Part shown: piece by piece, positions 17,583 to 25,370 of the stretch
Layout of the letters: every line of letters begins with the position of its first letter
How positions within the stretch are numbered: the first letter of the stretch is position 1
NCBI GenBank assembly: GCA_016712045.1
Contig: JADJRV010000031.1
Span: forward strand, 1 to 43,493
Source: Chloracidobacterium sp.
GTDB lineage: Bacteria > Acidobacteriota > Blastocatellia > Pyrinomonadales > Pyrinomonadaceae
Reading direction: 5' to 3'
Length of the DNA: 43,493 nucleotides
Position numbers and translations under genes: made by a program
Notes under the pieces: model-generated
The model's database searches: none
What the model saw: only the letters and a program-made list of their open reading frames with translations
What the model was told of the DNA's origin: nothing

Positions 17583-18298
17583 TTGAGATCGCCGAAACGA
17601 TGCTGGAGGATCGCAGTGATCGCGATCGCGGCAGTTTCGGCACGAAGAATACGGCCGCCGAGAGTTACGATATTGATATCGTGTTCGGCGGCCATTTTTA
17701 ATTCAACATCATCCCAACCGCCTTTCGGACCGTAAAGGGCGGTTATTTTTTTGTCGGCTGTGATGCTAGAAAAATCGACGCCGTCGCGTTCGGAAAACAG
17801 CACAACATTCTCACTATCTAATTCGTCAATCAGTTTTTCAAAAGCCGCTGGTTCGATTATCTCCATCAGCTTTGCGCGGCCGGTCTGTTTGGTTGCTTCC
17901 ATTGCGATACGGCGCCAGCGTTCGAGACGACGAGCGGCATCTTTTTGTTTTACGTCGCAGCGGATCGTGATCAGCGGAATGAGTTTTGTGACGCCCAGCT
18001 CGACGGACTTTTGAACTATGAGATCATACTTTTCGCCATTAAGGACAGTTGCCGCGATGGTGATAGCAAATGGTGACTCGGGTGAAGATGGCTCGATCTC
18101 ATCTTTGACCGACAGCATCGTTTCTTTCTTGCCGATCTCGCTTATCGTGCAGGCAAATTCATTTCCAGCGCCGTCAAAGACGGAGACTTCGTCGCCGACG
18201 TGGAGCCTCAAAACATCACGCAGATGCCGCGTCTCGTCGGCATCAAGAGTGACAACGTTGTCGATGAAGCTATTTATCGGAGCGAAAAACCGTCTCAT
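17579..18298 (-). CDS. rsmE: 16S rRNA (uracil(1498)-N3)-methyltransferase
   Basis: A SPOUT-family enzyme that methylates U1498 in 16S rRNA. Features: N-terminal MRRFFAP, the PUA-like HLRDVLRLHVGDEVSVFDG segment, the EKYDLIVQKSVELGVTKLIPL block, RWRRIAMEATKQTGRAKL, and the C-terminal knot region with YGPKGGW and LGGRILRAETAAI. Length 239 aa is normal and the frame is intact. The start codon is immediately preceded, on the sense strand, by 18 Ts with no ribosome-binding site, which is abnormal. Confidence 0.95.
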   Translation of the reverse strand: MRRFFAPINSFIDNVVTLDADETRHLRDVLRLHVGDEVSVFDGAGNEFACTISEIGKKETMLSVKDEIEPSSPESPFAITIAATVLNGEKYDLIVQKSVELGVTKLIPLITIRCDVKQKDAARRLERWRRIAMEATKQTGRAKLMEIIEPAAFEKLIDELDSENVVLFSERDGVDFSSITADKKITALYGPKGGWDDVELKMAAEHDINIVTLGGRILRAETAAIAITAILQHRFGDLN

Positions 18299-18380
<82 letters not shown>

Positions 18381-18424
18381 CGGTCGCCCGTTTATCTGGT
18401 TAATTCCTTACTAGCGTATTTGCG

Positions 18425-18997
18425 TTAAATATCTTCCTTAGCTTGTCCAAATTTCTCCAAATAATCAGGAGACTGTTGCCGCAGATCGACCCACGATTCG
18501 AATAGCTCGGGCGTTTGCAGCCACACGCGAAACCACTCGGCGATCTCGGCGTTTACCTGCCGCATATCAGGATCGACGCGTGTTCGTTCGGCTGTTTCGG
18601 CGGCCTGCTGCTTAGCGGTTATGGCGGCCTCTCGCACTAGCCTAACACCTTCTTTATCGACGTCGTTTTTATATTTTGCCCGCAGAGATTCAAGATTACG
18701 TAATGAAGTTAACGCACTTTTTAGCCCGCTGATGTCTAGCACATTGCGAAAAGCCGCTTCGTATGGCCGGTTTGACGCACGGGCAATGTACAGCTCCATT
18801 ATCTCGGAATGCCGCAGATCAGCGCCCTCGTCAGCCAACAGTCGAGCTATCTGCATCGGCGAATCCACCGCCTGCTCACCATATTGCCCACGAACCGCCT
18901 CTTCGATAGCTTCGATCTCGAGGGCGCCGATGTTTTCGCAGTCGAGCTTTTCCCAGACTTCGATGACCAGATCATTTTTTGTGCGGGATTTCCACAT
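18425..18997 (-). CDS. Conserved protein of unknown function
   Basis: 190 aa starting at ATG 18995-18997 (MWKSRTKNDLVIEVWEKLD). The longer frame upstream only translates the palindrome at 19000. The protein is mainly helical, with blocks AVDSPMQIARLLADEGADLRHS and EIMELYIARASNRPYEAAF, then a Lys/Ala/Glu-rich helix and a Trp-containing C-terminus (AEWFRVWLQTPELFESWVDL). I recognise the N-terminal phrase from uncharacterised acidobacterial proteins but know no function. It follows rfaE2 on the same strand. Confidence 0.7.
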   Translation of the reverse strand: MWKSRTKNDLVIEVWEKLDCENIGALEIEAIEEAVRGQYGEQAVDSPMQIARLLADEGADLRHSEIMELYIARASNRPYEAAFRNVLDISGLKSALTSLRNLESLRAKYKNDVDKEGVRLVREAAITAKQQAAETAERTRVDPDMRQVNAEIAEWFRVWLQTPELFESWVDLRQQSPDYLEKFGQAKEDI

Positions 18998-18999
18998 AA

Positions 19000-19081
19000 G
19001 CGAGACAGGTGACAAGAGAAAGCGAGACAAGAGACGAGATCAGGATCCGTCTCTTGTCTCTGGTCTCCCGTCTCTCGTCTT
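19000..19081. repeat. Stuttered palindrome, GAGACAAGAGACG family
   Basis: A perfect 13-bp stem, GAGACAAGAGACG (19024-19036) with CGTCTCTTGTCTC (19048-19060), encloses an 11-base centre. The arms extend outward with more GAGAC-type words on both sides (left GAGACAGGTGACAAGAGA, right TGGTCTCCCGTCTCTCGTCT). It occupies the whole junction between rfaE2 and the 18425 gene. It supplies the last codons and stop of rfaE2 and ends three bases before the next start codon. Confidence 0.88.
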
Positions 19082-19546
19082 CCCAATGAGTTCCGTCGAC
19101 GAGTGATCTTTAGGGTCGCCGACGATGGCTACGCGGCCGCCGACTTCGCGGATGATGTCGCGTTCGGGAACGGTGTCGGCCGTGTAATCGGTGCCTTTTG
19201 CGTGAATGTCGGGACGGATGTCGCGGATAAGCTGCTCGACCGTCGGTTCGTCAAAGATGGTCACGAAATCGACGCATTTCAACGAAGCGATCAGCTCGGC
19301 ACGTTCATTTTCCGGCATGAACGGTCGGCCTTCGCCCTTTAGAGCGTGAGCCTGACGGTCCGAATTTATGCCGACTATCAAATCACCGCCGAGTTCTTTG
19401 GCACCGGCCAGATACCGCATATGCCCAACGTGTAGCAGATCAAAACAGCCGTTGGCTAGCACGATCGTCGATCCTTGCTCGCGAGCATCGGCGACGTGTT
19501 TGACGAGTTCTTTTCGGCTTAAGATCGGGGCTGATAGATCAGACAT
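19040..19546 (-). CDS. rfaE2: D-glycero-beta-D-manno-heptose 1-phosphate adenylyltransferase (RfaE domain II)
   Basis: A nucleotidyltransferase making ADP-heptose for LPS inner core. The diagnostic loop is LANGCFDLLHVGHMRYL (HxGH), then GINSDRQAHALKG and GRPFMPENERAELIASL. The partner kinase lies six bases upstream on the same strand, so the two activities that E. coli fuses in HldE are separate genes here. The tail TRDGRPETRDGS is not family sequence: it is translated from the palindrome at 19000-19081, which also provides the TGA stop. Confidence 0.93.
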   Translation of the reverse strand: MSDLSAPILSRKELVKHVADAREQGSTIVLANGCFDLLHVGHMRYLAGAKELGGDLIVGINSDRQAHALKGEGRPFMPENERAELIASLKCVDFVTIFDEPTVEQLIRDIRPDIHAKGTDYTADTVPERDIIREVGGRVAIVGDPKDHSSTELIGKTRDGRPETRDGS

Positions 19547-19552
19547 TGTCGT

Positions 19553-20559
19553 TTATTTGGCGTGGTTGGCAACTGCCGGATCATTGTTCTCGGCGATCGA
19601 GGCTGTGAGTTCGGCGGCGGTCACTGAGGCCGTTCCTTTTTTCATGACAACAATGCCGCCTGCGTGATTAGCTATTTTTGCAGCCTCGGCAAAACTCATT
19701 CCCGACGCGAGTCCCAAAGTATATGCCGCGATCACAGTATCGCCCGCACCCGTAACATCGACCGGCTCCGTTCCGCCAACGGCATCGATCTGCAGCGGCG
19801 ACTGGCCGTTTCAAAAAGCTGCACGCCGCGATTGCCGTTTGTTACGAGCAGAGACTTGAGGCCAAGCCGCTCGCAAAGTTGGCCGCAATCGTCCGGCTTA
19901 AAATTTTCACCAAGTATCTGAGCGACCTCGTCGCTGTTTGGCGTCGCGCTTGTTGCGCCGTTAAAACTTTCGAGCCGGAAACGTGAATCCACGACGAGGG
20001 GTATGCCGCGCTCGCGTGAGATCGCCAGAGCGTCGGCAAAGATCTCAGGAAATACCGCACCGCAATTGTAATCCGAAATAATGATCGCGTCCGCATTTGG
20101 TCCGGCTGCCGTGAGACTGTCACGCAGTTTTTGCTTTGTCGCGGCGTCGAGGTCGGGTGACGCTTCGTAGTCGATTCGTATGACCTGTTGACGGGCGGCG
20201 TAATGTTGACCGGCTAAAACTCGAACCTTTGTTGTTGTGGTAAACGATGCATCCGTGACGATATTGTCCGTAGCGATACCAGACTCACGCAAAGCATCTA
20301 GCAGCAAGCCGCCGTTGGCATCCTCACCTGCGAGTCCTATCAACACAGGCTTGCCGCCAAGCGATGCTACATTCACCGCCGCGTTTGCCGCCGAGCCGGG
20401 CACCGTTTTGGTCGTGTCGTGACGCAAGATAAACACGGGAGCCTCACGCGAAACGCGCGATATAGTGCCGTTTAGAAACTGATCGGCCACGAGGTCGCCG
20501 ATGATGACGACGGTCTTTTGCGGAAACGTCTCGTTGATAATGTTTGTCAGATCGGCCAT
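19553..20559 (-). CDS. rfaE1: D-glycero-beta-D-manno-heptose-7-phosphate kinase (RfaE domain I; one frame break)
   Basis: A PfkB-family sugar kinase for ADP-heptose synthesis. Motifs: VIIGDLVADQFLNGTISRVSREAP, VPGSAANAAVNVASLGG (substrate loop), IISDYNCGAV, PNSDEV and, after repair, VDVTGAGDTVIAAY with the catalytic Asp. The frame breaks near 19815 where GAAACGG should have one more A; the repaired join is LFENGQSPLQIDAVGG. I start at ATG 20557-20559 rather than the TTG two codons earlier. About 335 aa. It forms a two-gene unit with rfaE2. Confidence 0.92.
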
Positions 20560-20654
20560 TTGCAATACTCAAAAGCTACTATAATTCCCCGCGGGAAACA
20601 AAAATGGCCGGAGCATTAAGCCCCAACCACTTAAGATCTGGCATTCAATATTTA

Positions 20655-21683
20655 TTAACGTGTTTGATAGCTCGCGATAGGGTAATCGTTAATGACGCCC
20701 CAAGCAAAGCTTGACGAGGTCATCGTCAGCGCGTTAACGATCGTAAACGTCTGGGTCGAATTGTCCCAAACGGCGAGATCCGTCCGGTTATCACCGTCGT
20801 AGTCGTTCTGAGCGTTATACGATGTGCCGGTAATGCCCAGGTCGACGACAACAGCGGTTGTGTCGGAGCTGCGTCGGATGAGCCACGTGAGCGGATCGGT
20901 CTGCAGCTTGCCCTCGCGAAGCACAGCGTAATCGGTTTTGAAATCACCGTCATAATCACCCGCGATGATCAAGTCGCCGTTAAGTCCCCAGGCAACAGAT
21001 TCCTGCAGCCCGGTCGAGCTCAATTTAGTGATAAAGGTTGTCAGCCCGGTATCTGTCGTTGCGGCACGGCGGACACAGAGGTCAAATTTTCCGTCCCCGT
21101 CATAGTCACCGGGACAGGTCGAATCGGCCGCAAATCCCCAATCAGTTGCTTCGGTAACGTTGGCCGTAGTCACCGGATTTGCCGAGCTCTTGCGAATTAT
21201 CCAAGCAGTAACGTTTGTCGAGAGATTCTTGCGGGCAACCGCCAGATCGGTCTTGCCGTCGCCGTCATAATCACGAGCCACGGGTTCGTCGCCTGTTGCA
21301 CCAAAGTCGATCGTGACCAGTGCGCTCGTCGAGCTATACATGATGTACCACTTATGTTCGGAGTCGCGAAACACTGCGAGATCACCGATCGAGTCACCGT
21401 CGTAGTCGCCGGGGACAAAATAATCCTGTCCACGGATGCCAAACTGTTGGCTGATCGTGCCGCCGTTGCTTTTGGCGATGTTCCACTTATTTGTCGCGTG
21501 GTTAAACACCGCAAAGTCAGCCTTGCCATCGTTATCGTAGTCCATCGCAATGCGGAGTTTATCAACCGGCGGAGGCGATTTTCGCGGTGATTCACGCCGC
21601 GGAGCCCGCTTAGTTAACTGTGCAAAAGCGGGCAACGACAACAGCAGCAAGATGCTCGCGAAAATAAATATTTTTCTGATCAT
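20655..21683 (-). CDS. Exported FG-GAP/VCBS-type calcium-binding repeat protein
   Basis: 342 aa with a signal peptide (RKIFIFASILLLLSLPAFAQ) and a Pro/Arg linker. Six DYDGDGKTDLAV-type repeats follow at about 50-residue spacing (variants DYDNDGKADFAVF, DYDGDSIGDLAVF, DYDGDGKFDLCVR, DYDGDFKTDYAVL, DYDGDNRTDLAVW). The Asp-rich loops are EF-hand-like calcium sites of an integrin-type beta-propeller. Such proteins are secreted. It lies 65 bases downstream of the subtilase on the same strand and may be co-expressed with it. The ligand is unknown. Confidence 0.88.
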   Translation of the reverse strand: MIRKIFIFASILLLLSLPAFAQLTKRAPRRESPRKSPPPVDKLRIAMDYDNDGKADFAVFNHATNKWNIAKSNGGTISQQFGIRGQDYFVPGDYDGDSIGDLAVFRDSEHKWYIMYSSTSALVTIDFGATGDEPVARDYDGDGKTDLAVARKNLSTNVTAWIIRKSSANPVTTANVTEATDWGFAADSTCPGDYDGDGKFDLCVRRAATTDTGLTTFITKLSSTGLQESVAWGLNGDLIIAGDYDGDFKTDYAVLREGKLQTDPLTWLIRRSSDTTAVVVDLGITGTSYNAQNDYDGDNRTDLAVWDNSTQTFTIVNALTMTSSSFAWGVINDYPIASYQTR

Positions 21684-21748
21684 GAAAACCTTGAATTATA
21701 AAAATCAACAATCAATAGATGCCTTTCCCGTTCGAAAGGTTGGCAATG

Positions 21749-23371
21749 TTAGATGCCCTTGCGGCCGCTGCCGCCCTGTACGATCGTGTAAATTTGGCCG
21801 CCGATAGTAACAGTGCCCGTTCGAGGCAATCCGGCGTTGCTGCCAACCGTGATACTGACCATGCCTGCTCCGCTAATGACCTCAGCAGTATTACGGGTCA
21901 CCCAGGCGTTATTGCTCTTTACAAAGTAATCGCAATTTGTAGCCGCGGGGATACTGATCGTAAATGTACCGCCCGCCGCACGTGCTTGGATCCGGGTCGC
22001 ACCGTTGTTAAAAGTGCAAACCGTCGGATTTTGCATCGCCTTAAATACATTAAGCCGCCCGCCTGTTTTTACAAGTGTGCTCCAAGCTGGTAGTACATCG
22101 ACGTTGTTGAGCAGAGACGCTTTGAGCGAAGCCACTGAAAGGTCAGGCCGATACGATGCAAGCAAAGCGACCGCTCCGGTCACATGCGGGGTAGCCATCG
22201 ATGTGCCTTGTAGGGTAGCCGTCATAGTATTTGACGTGTGCCAGGTGCTTAGGATGCCTTGGCCCGGAGCGGCCAAATCGACGCTAACGACGCCAAAGCT
22301 TGAAAAACTCGCCTTGCCATCTGTGTTTGTGGAAGCGGCAACCGAAATGATGCTCGGGCTTGTGTAAACGGACGGATATGAGATGCCCGGATTTGTGTCG
22401 TTATTGTTGTTGTCATTGCCGGCAGCATAGACGTTTACAACGCCGACCTCGCCCATGCCGTCAATGCCGTCCTTGGTCGCTTGGTCGTAGCCGCAAGCCT
22501 CGCCGCAGTTGCCGTATGAATTGTTGGTCGCACGGATATTTACGCCGCGCAGTTTCATCATCCGCACGTAAGCGTAAGTGTTGACGAGCATCGCCGAGGT
22601 CGAATCGGTTCCCAATGGACTGTATATCTTAATGGGCATGATCTTGACGTTCCAATTGACGCCGACAACGCTAAGGCTATTGTTCCCTGTGGCACCAATT
22701 GTTCCCGCCGTGTGAGTACCATGGCCGCAAGTCGAACTGGTACAGCCATCGTCGATCGGGTTACTGTCATTGTAGAAAAAATCCCAGCCGTAAACATCGT
22801 CGATAAAACCGTTGCTGTCGTCATCGATACCATTACCGACGATCTCGCCAGGATTTGTCCAGGTGTTGGCGACAATATCTGTATGGGTATAATGCAATCC
22901 TGAGTCAATATCGACAACGACGATCGACGAACTGCCGGTCGATAGGTCCCACGCAGCCGGTGCGGCGATCTTGGTCAGGCCGTACATCCCGGAGCTGGTA
23001 AATTGCGGGTCGTTGGGCGTAGCGAGTAGGTGGTAATAATAATTTGGCTGGACGTAATCGACGCCGGATAACAGGGAATAATCTGATATCGCACTCTCGA
23101 CGCTCATACCATCGGGCAGTTTTACACGCTGCCAATTGTTGTCGCCAAGCGTCTCGACGGCGGTCGTGCCCATTATGCTGTTAACGCTGCGGGCAAAATT
23201 TGACTCGGCACCGCCGGTGAATTTAACGAGCAGTTCGCCGGGGACGTAGGGCAGCTTATTTTCTAGCGGAGCACCTTTTATGCTTCGCTGTCCGGTGACC
23301 GAACCCATCAGAACCAGCGACAAAAGTATCGTTGACACGACCAGCCACTTTGAAAATATCTGTCGACGCAT
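21749..23371 (-). CDS. Secreted subtilisin-family (S8) serine peptidase with C-terminal BACON-like domain
   Basis: 540 aa. A signal peptide (about residues 1-27) and a propeptide-like region (YVPGELLVKFTGG...YVQPNYYY) are followed by the catalytic domain. Its triad is Asp in VVDIDSGLHYTH, His in CGHGTHTAGTIGA and Ser in QGTSMATPHVTGA, with the oxyanion Asn probably in RATNNSYGN. The C-terminal 90 residues (FTISIPAATNCDYFVKSN...RTGTVTIGGQIYTI) read as a BACON-like beta-sandwich with an unpaired Cys. The frame is intact. Confidence 0.93.
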   Translation of the reverse strand: MRRQIFSKWLVVSTILLSLVLMGSVTGQRSIKGAPLENKLPYVPGELLVKFTGGAESNFARSVNSIMGTTAVETLGDNNWQRVKLPDGMSVESAISDYSLLSGVDYVQPNYYYHLLATPNDPQFTSSGMYGLTKIAAPAAWDLSTGSSSIVVVDIDSGLHYTHTDIVANTWTNPGEIVGNGIDDDSNGFIDDVYGWDFFYNDSNPIDDGCTSSTCGHGTHTAGTIGATGNNSLSVVGVNWNVKIMPIKIYSPLGTDSTSAMLVNTYAYVRMMKLRGVNIRATNNSYGNCGEACGYDQATKDGIDGMGEVGVVNVYAAGNDNNNNDTNPGISYPSVYTSPSIISVAASTNTDGKASFSSFGVVSVDLAAPGQGILSTWHTSNTMTATLQGTSMATPHVTGAVALLASYRPDLSVASLKASLLNNVDVLPAWSTLVKTGGRLNVFKAMQNPTVCTFNNGATRIQARAAGGTFTISIPAATNCDYFVKSNNAWVTRNTAEVISGAGMVSITVGSNAGLPRTGTVTIGGQIYTIVQGGSGRKGI

Positions 23372-23402
23372 AACATCACCCGCGAACGTTCAACAATAGA
23401 AA

Positions 23403-23480
23403 TGGGGCGGCTAGTGGGGCTCGAACCCACGACCTCCTGAACCACAATCAGGCGTTCTAACCAACTGAACTATAGCCGCC
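23403..23480 (-). tRNA. tRNA-His(GTG)
   Basis: The reverse strand folds as a full cloverleaf: acceptor GCGGCTA/TAGCCGC with the extra 5' G (G-1) paired to C73, D-arm, and anticodon stem CCTGA/TCAGG with loop TTGTGGT (anticodon GTG). The T-arm is CGTGGGTTCGAGCCCCACT. The 3' CCA is encoded. G-1 is diagnostic of tRNA-His. Confidence 0.97.
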
Positions 23481-23488
23481 ATAAATCG

Positions 23489-23565
23489 AGTGCAGAATTC
23501 AGAATGCACAATGCAGAATTGGCATTGTTCTTAATTTTGCATTCTGCACCATGCATTCTGCATTA
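23489..23565. repeat. Stuttered palindrome, AATGCAGAAT family, between two tRNA genes
   Basis: The left arm repeats GCAGAAT (TGCAGAATTCAGAATGCA, then CAATGCAGAATT); the right arm repeats its complement (TTTTGCATTCTGCACC, then ATGCATTCTGCATT). They pair imperfectly over about 30 bases each. It fills the spacer between tRNA-His and tRNA-Arg almost exactly, so it would be transcribed if the two tRNAs share a precursor. Confidence 0.8.
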
Positions 23566-23568
23566 ACT

Positions 23569-23645
23569 TGGTACCCCCGGCACGGCTCGAACGTGCGACC
23601 TACGGCTTAGAAGGCCGTCGCTCTATCCAACTGAGCTACGGGAGC
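23569..23645 (-). tRNA. tRNA-Arg(TCT)
   Basis: The reverse strand gives acceptor GCTCCCG with CGGGGGT (wobble at the first and third pairs), D-arm GCTCAGTTGGATAGAGC, anticodon stem ACGGC/GCCGT with loop CTTCTAA (anticodon TCT), T-arm GCACGTTCGAGCCGTGC and encoded CCA. 77 bases. It reads the AGA codon. Confidence 0.96.
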
Positions 23646-23699
23646 ACATAAAAAGAGCAACTTATGATTTTAAGGTGCGCTGTAGTGTTAAGTCAACTT

Positions 23700-24377
23700 T
23701 TACGCCGCAGAAGCGCGTTTTTCGCTAATCTTTGCAAGCATCTGCTCGAATACCTCGTGCAGGTCCAATTCGCTCGTGTCGATGACAACTGCGTCGTCCG
23801 CGATGGTCAGCGGCGAATCTTCGCGTGAAACGTCGCGTTCGTCACGCTCGTTGATCTCGGCGAGCGTCTGCTCGTATGTCGAAATGCGCCCTTTTGCCTG
23901 ATCCTCAGTATAACGGCGGCGGGCGCGGGCCTCGGGCTTTGCCGTCAGGAAAAATTTGATATCGGCGTGTGGGAAAACAACGCTGCCGATGTCACGCCCC
24001 TCAAGCACGCACCCGTTTGGAGCCGAATTGCCAATGATCCGCTGATGCTCCACCATGATCCGCCGGACCTCCGAGATAGTCGAAACGACCGATGCCGACT
24101 GTGCTGCGTCCAATGTGCGGATATCGACCGACACGTCCTGGCCGTCGAGCATTACCTTCATCGCGTCGGGTTCGCCGACGAGATCGATCTCAGAATTTTC
24201 AGCAATATCCGCGATCCGATCGATGTCGCGAAAGGGAACTCCGGCACGTGTCACGGCCAACGCCACGGCGCGATACATCGCACCGGTGTCGAGATAGAGC
24301 AGATTCAGTTTTTTGGCAAGCATCTTGCCGAGCGTGGATTTGCCCGCTCCGCTTGGGCCGTCAATGGCGATTATCAT
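23700..24377 (-). CDS. cmk: Cytidylate kinase
   Basis: Phosphorylates CMP and dCMP with ATP. It has the P-loop GPSGAGKST, YLDTGAMYRAVAL, the substrate loop LEGRDIGSVVFP, the lid ARARRRYTEDQ and the C-terminal DDAVVIDTSELDLHEV. Length 225 aa is normal, the frame is intact, and the start is MIIAIDGP. Confidence 0.96.
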   Translation of the reverse strand: MIIAIDGPSGAGKSTLGKMLAKKLNLLYLDTGAMYRAVALAVTRAGVPFRDIDRIADIAENSEIDLVGEPDAMKVMLDGQDVSVDIRTLDAAQSASVVSTISEVRRIMVEHQRIIGNSAPNGCVLEGRDIGSVVFPHADIKFFLTAKPEARARRRYTEDQAKGRISTYEQTLAEINERDERDVSREDSPLTIADDAVVIDTSELDLHEVFEQMLAKISEKRASAA

Positions 24378-24405
24378 TGTTTGGAGTACCTGCTGTAGCA
24401 GGCTC

Positions 24406-24750
24406 TTATTTGATAGTTTTCTTTACCTTGGGAGGTAGTTTATCAAAAACGAGTTGGTATGACTTCTCAATGAGTGCTTTTAATTCATCGGCAGTTACCG
24501 CATTAAGATCCGCGATCCGCACCCATTTATAACGCCCGACATACGCAGCCGGGTCGATGCCGGGACGTTCGATCAGCTCATCAAATGTCTCCGGCGTGCA
24601 TTTTATCGACATCCCGCCGCTGCTCGAATCCGCACCCGTCACGCAAAACATTTTAGCCCCGACACAAAAACACAGATCGGCTCCCCATTTAATATCCTCG
24701 GTCGTTCCCGGAAACGAGAGACAGTATTTTCTTAGTTGTTCGATGTTCAT
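24406..24750 (-). CDS. MmcQ/YjbR family protein
   Basis: 114 aa. The family opening is LRKYCLSFPGTTEDIKWG, followed by CFCVGAKMFCVTG, GGMSIKC.PE.F and the helix YVGRYKWVRIADLNAVTADELK with IEKSYQLVFDKLPPK at the end. Members have the CyaY-like fold described for YjbR and are proposed to bind DNA, but the cellular role is unknown. It begins four bases after the brnA stop on the same strand. Confidence 0.9.
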   Translation of the reverse strand: MNIEQLRKYCLSFPGTTEDIKWGADLCFCVGAKMFCVTGADSSSGGMSIKCTPETFDELIERPGIDPAAYVGRYKWVRIADLNAVTADELKALIEKSYQLVFDKLPPKVKKTIK

Positions 24751-24754
24751 CTTC

Positions 24755-25027
24755 TTAAGCTTTTACCTTGCGGCGCTCATTCTCTATTCCGCGCGCGAGC
24801 AGCAGCTTGATGAGACTTTGATAGGGAACATCATAATTATTCGCCATTGTCTTCAAGGTTCCGATCATGCCTTCGGGCAAACGAATTGAGATAGATTTTA
24901 GCGACGGCTTAAGATTTGGCAGATCAACCCGTTTTGCATCTTTGATGTCGAAAAAATCTAAGGGCGAATGGGACGCCCAAAATTCGCGCTCTTCGTCTTC
25001 GTTCTTAAAGTTTGGGATCTTTTTCAT
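24755..25027 (-). CDS. brnA: BrnA/CopG-family antitoxin
   Basis: 90 aa. The N-terminus IPNFKNEDEEREFWASHSPLDFFD is the toxin-wrapping region of the PF12441 CopG/BrnA antitoxins. The C-terminus KSISIRLPEGMIGTLKTMA then DVPYQSLIKLLLARGI is a ribbon-helix-helix DNA-binding domain. It overlaps the 3' end of the toxin gene by 23 bases. BrnA-type antitoxins neutralise BrnT and, with it, repress their own promoter. Confidence 0.9.
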   Translation of the reverse strand: MKKIPNFKNEDEEREFWASHSPLDFFDIKDAKRVDLPNLKPSLKSISIRLPEGMIGTLKTMANNYDVPYQSLIKLLLARGIENERRKVKA

Positions 25028-25315
25028 GATTTTTGTAAAACTCCCTTTCCCTGCGGTTCATATCCTGCGCCGAAATTATCCTAATAAGTTGCTCGCGAAC
25101 CGTGAAAACGACCGTGAGTTTGCGGGCGGAATTAGTAACACCAAAGGCGGCTATCCTATTTTCTATGTCCGAATGCTTTACGTCCTGAGCGAAAATTATC
25201 GGGGCGTTAAAAATATCTCCTCGCATTCTCCGTCTGTGACATCGTGCTTGATAAGATTTTTGCACGAGTTGCCGTCGTCCCACTGAAAGCCATGAAAATC
25301 AAAAGGATCTTTCAT
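25005..25315 (-). CDS. brnT: BrnT family toxin (one frame break)
   Basis: A ribonuclease toxin of the RelE-like BrnT fold. The real start is ATG 25313-25315: MKDPFDFHGFQWDDGNSCKN then LIKHDVTDGECEEIFF. One T is missing from a T-run near 25210, and with it the protein continues NAPIIFAQDVKHSDIENRIA to ...VVFTVREQLIRIISAQDMNRREREFY. The family RIISAR.M..RERE.Y ending is present. Repaired length is about 103 aa. Toxin precedes antitoxin, as is usual for brnTA. Confidence 0.87.
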
Positions 25316-25330
25316 TGTCTCCACCAAAAG

Positions 25331-25351
25331 TGTATATCTCTCTTATATACA
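25331..25351 (-). promoter_or_regulatory. Inverted repeat upstream of brnT, candidate BrnA operator
   Basis: TGTATAT (25331-25337) and ATATACA (25345-25351) form a perfect 7-bp inverted repeat with a 7-base spacer. It lies 16 bases upstream of the brnT start and overlaps an AT-rich -10-like TATATA. This is the expected position for autorepression by a ribbon-helix-helix antitoxin. Inference only. Confidence 0.55.
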
Positions 25352-25370
25352 AATGCAAGAAATTTTGACA

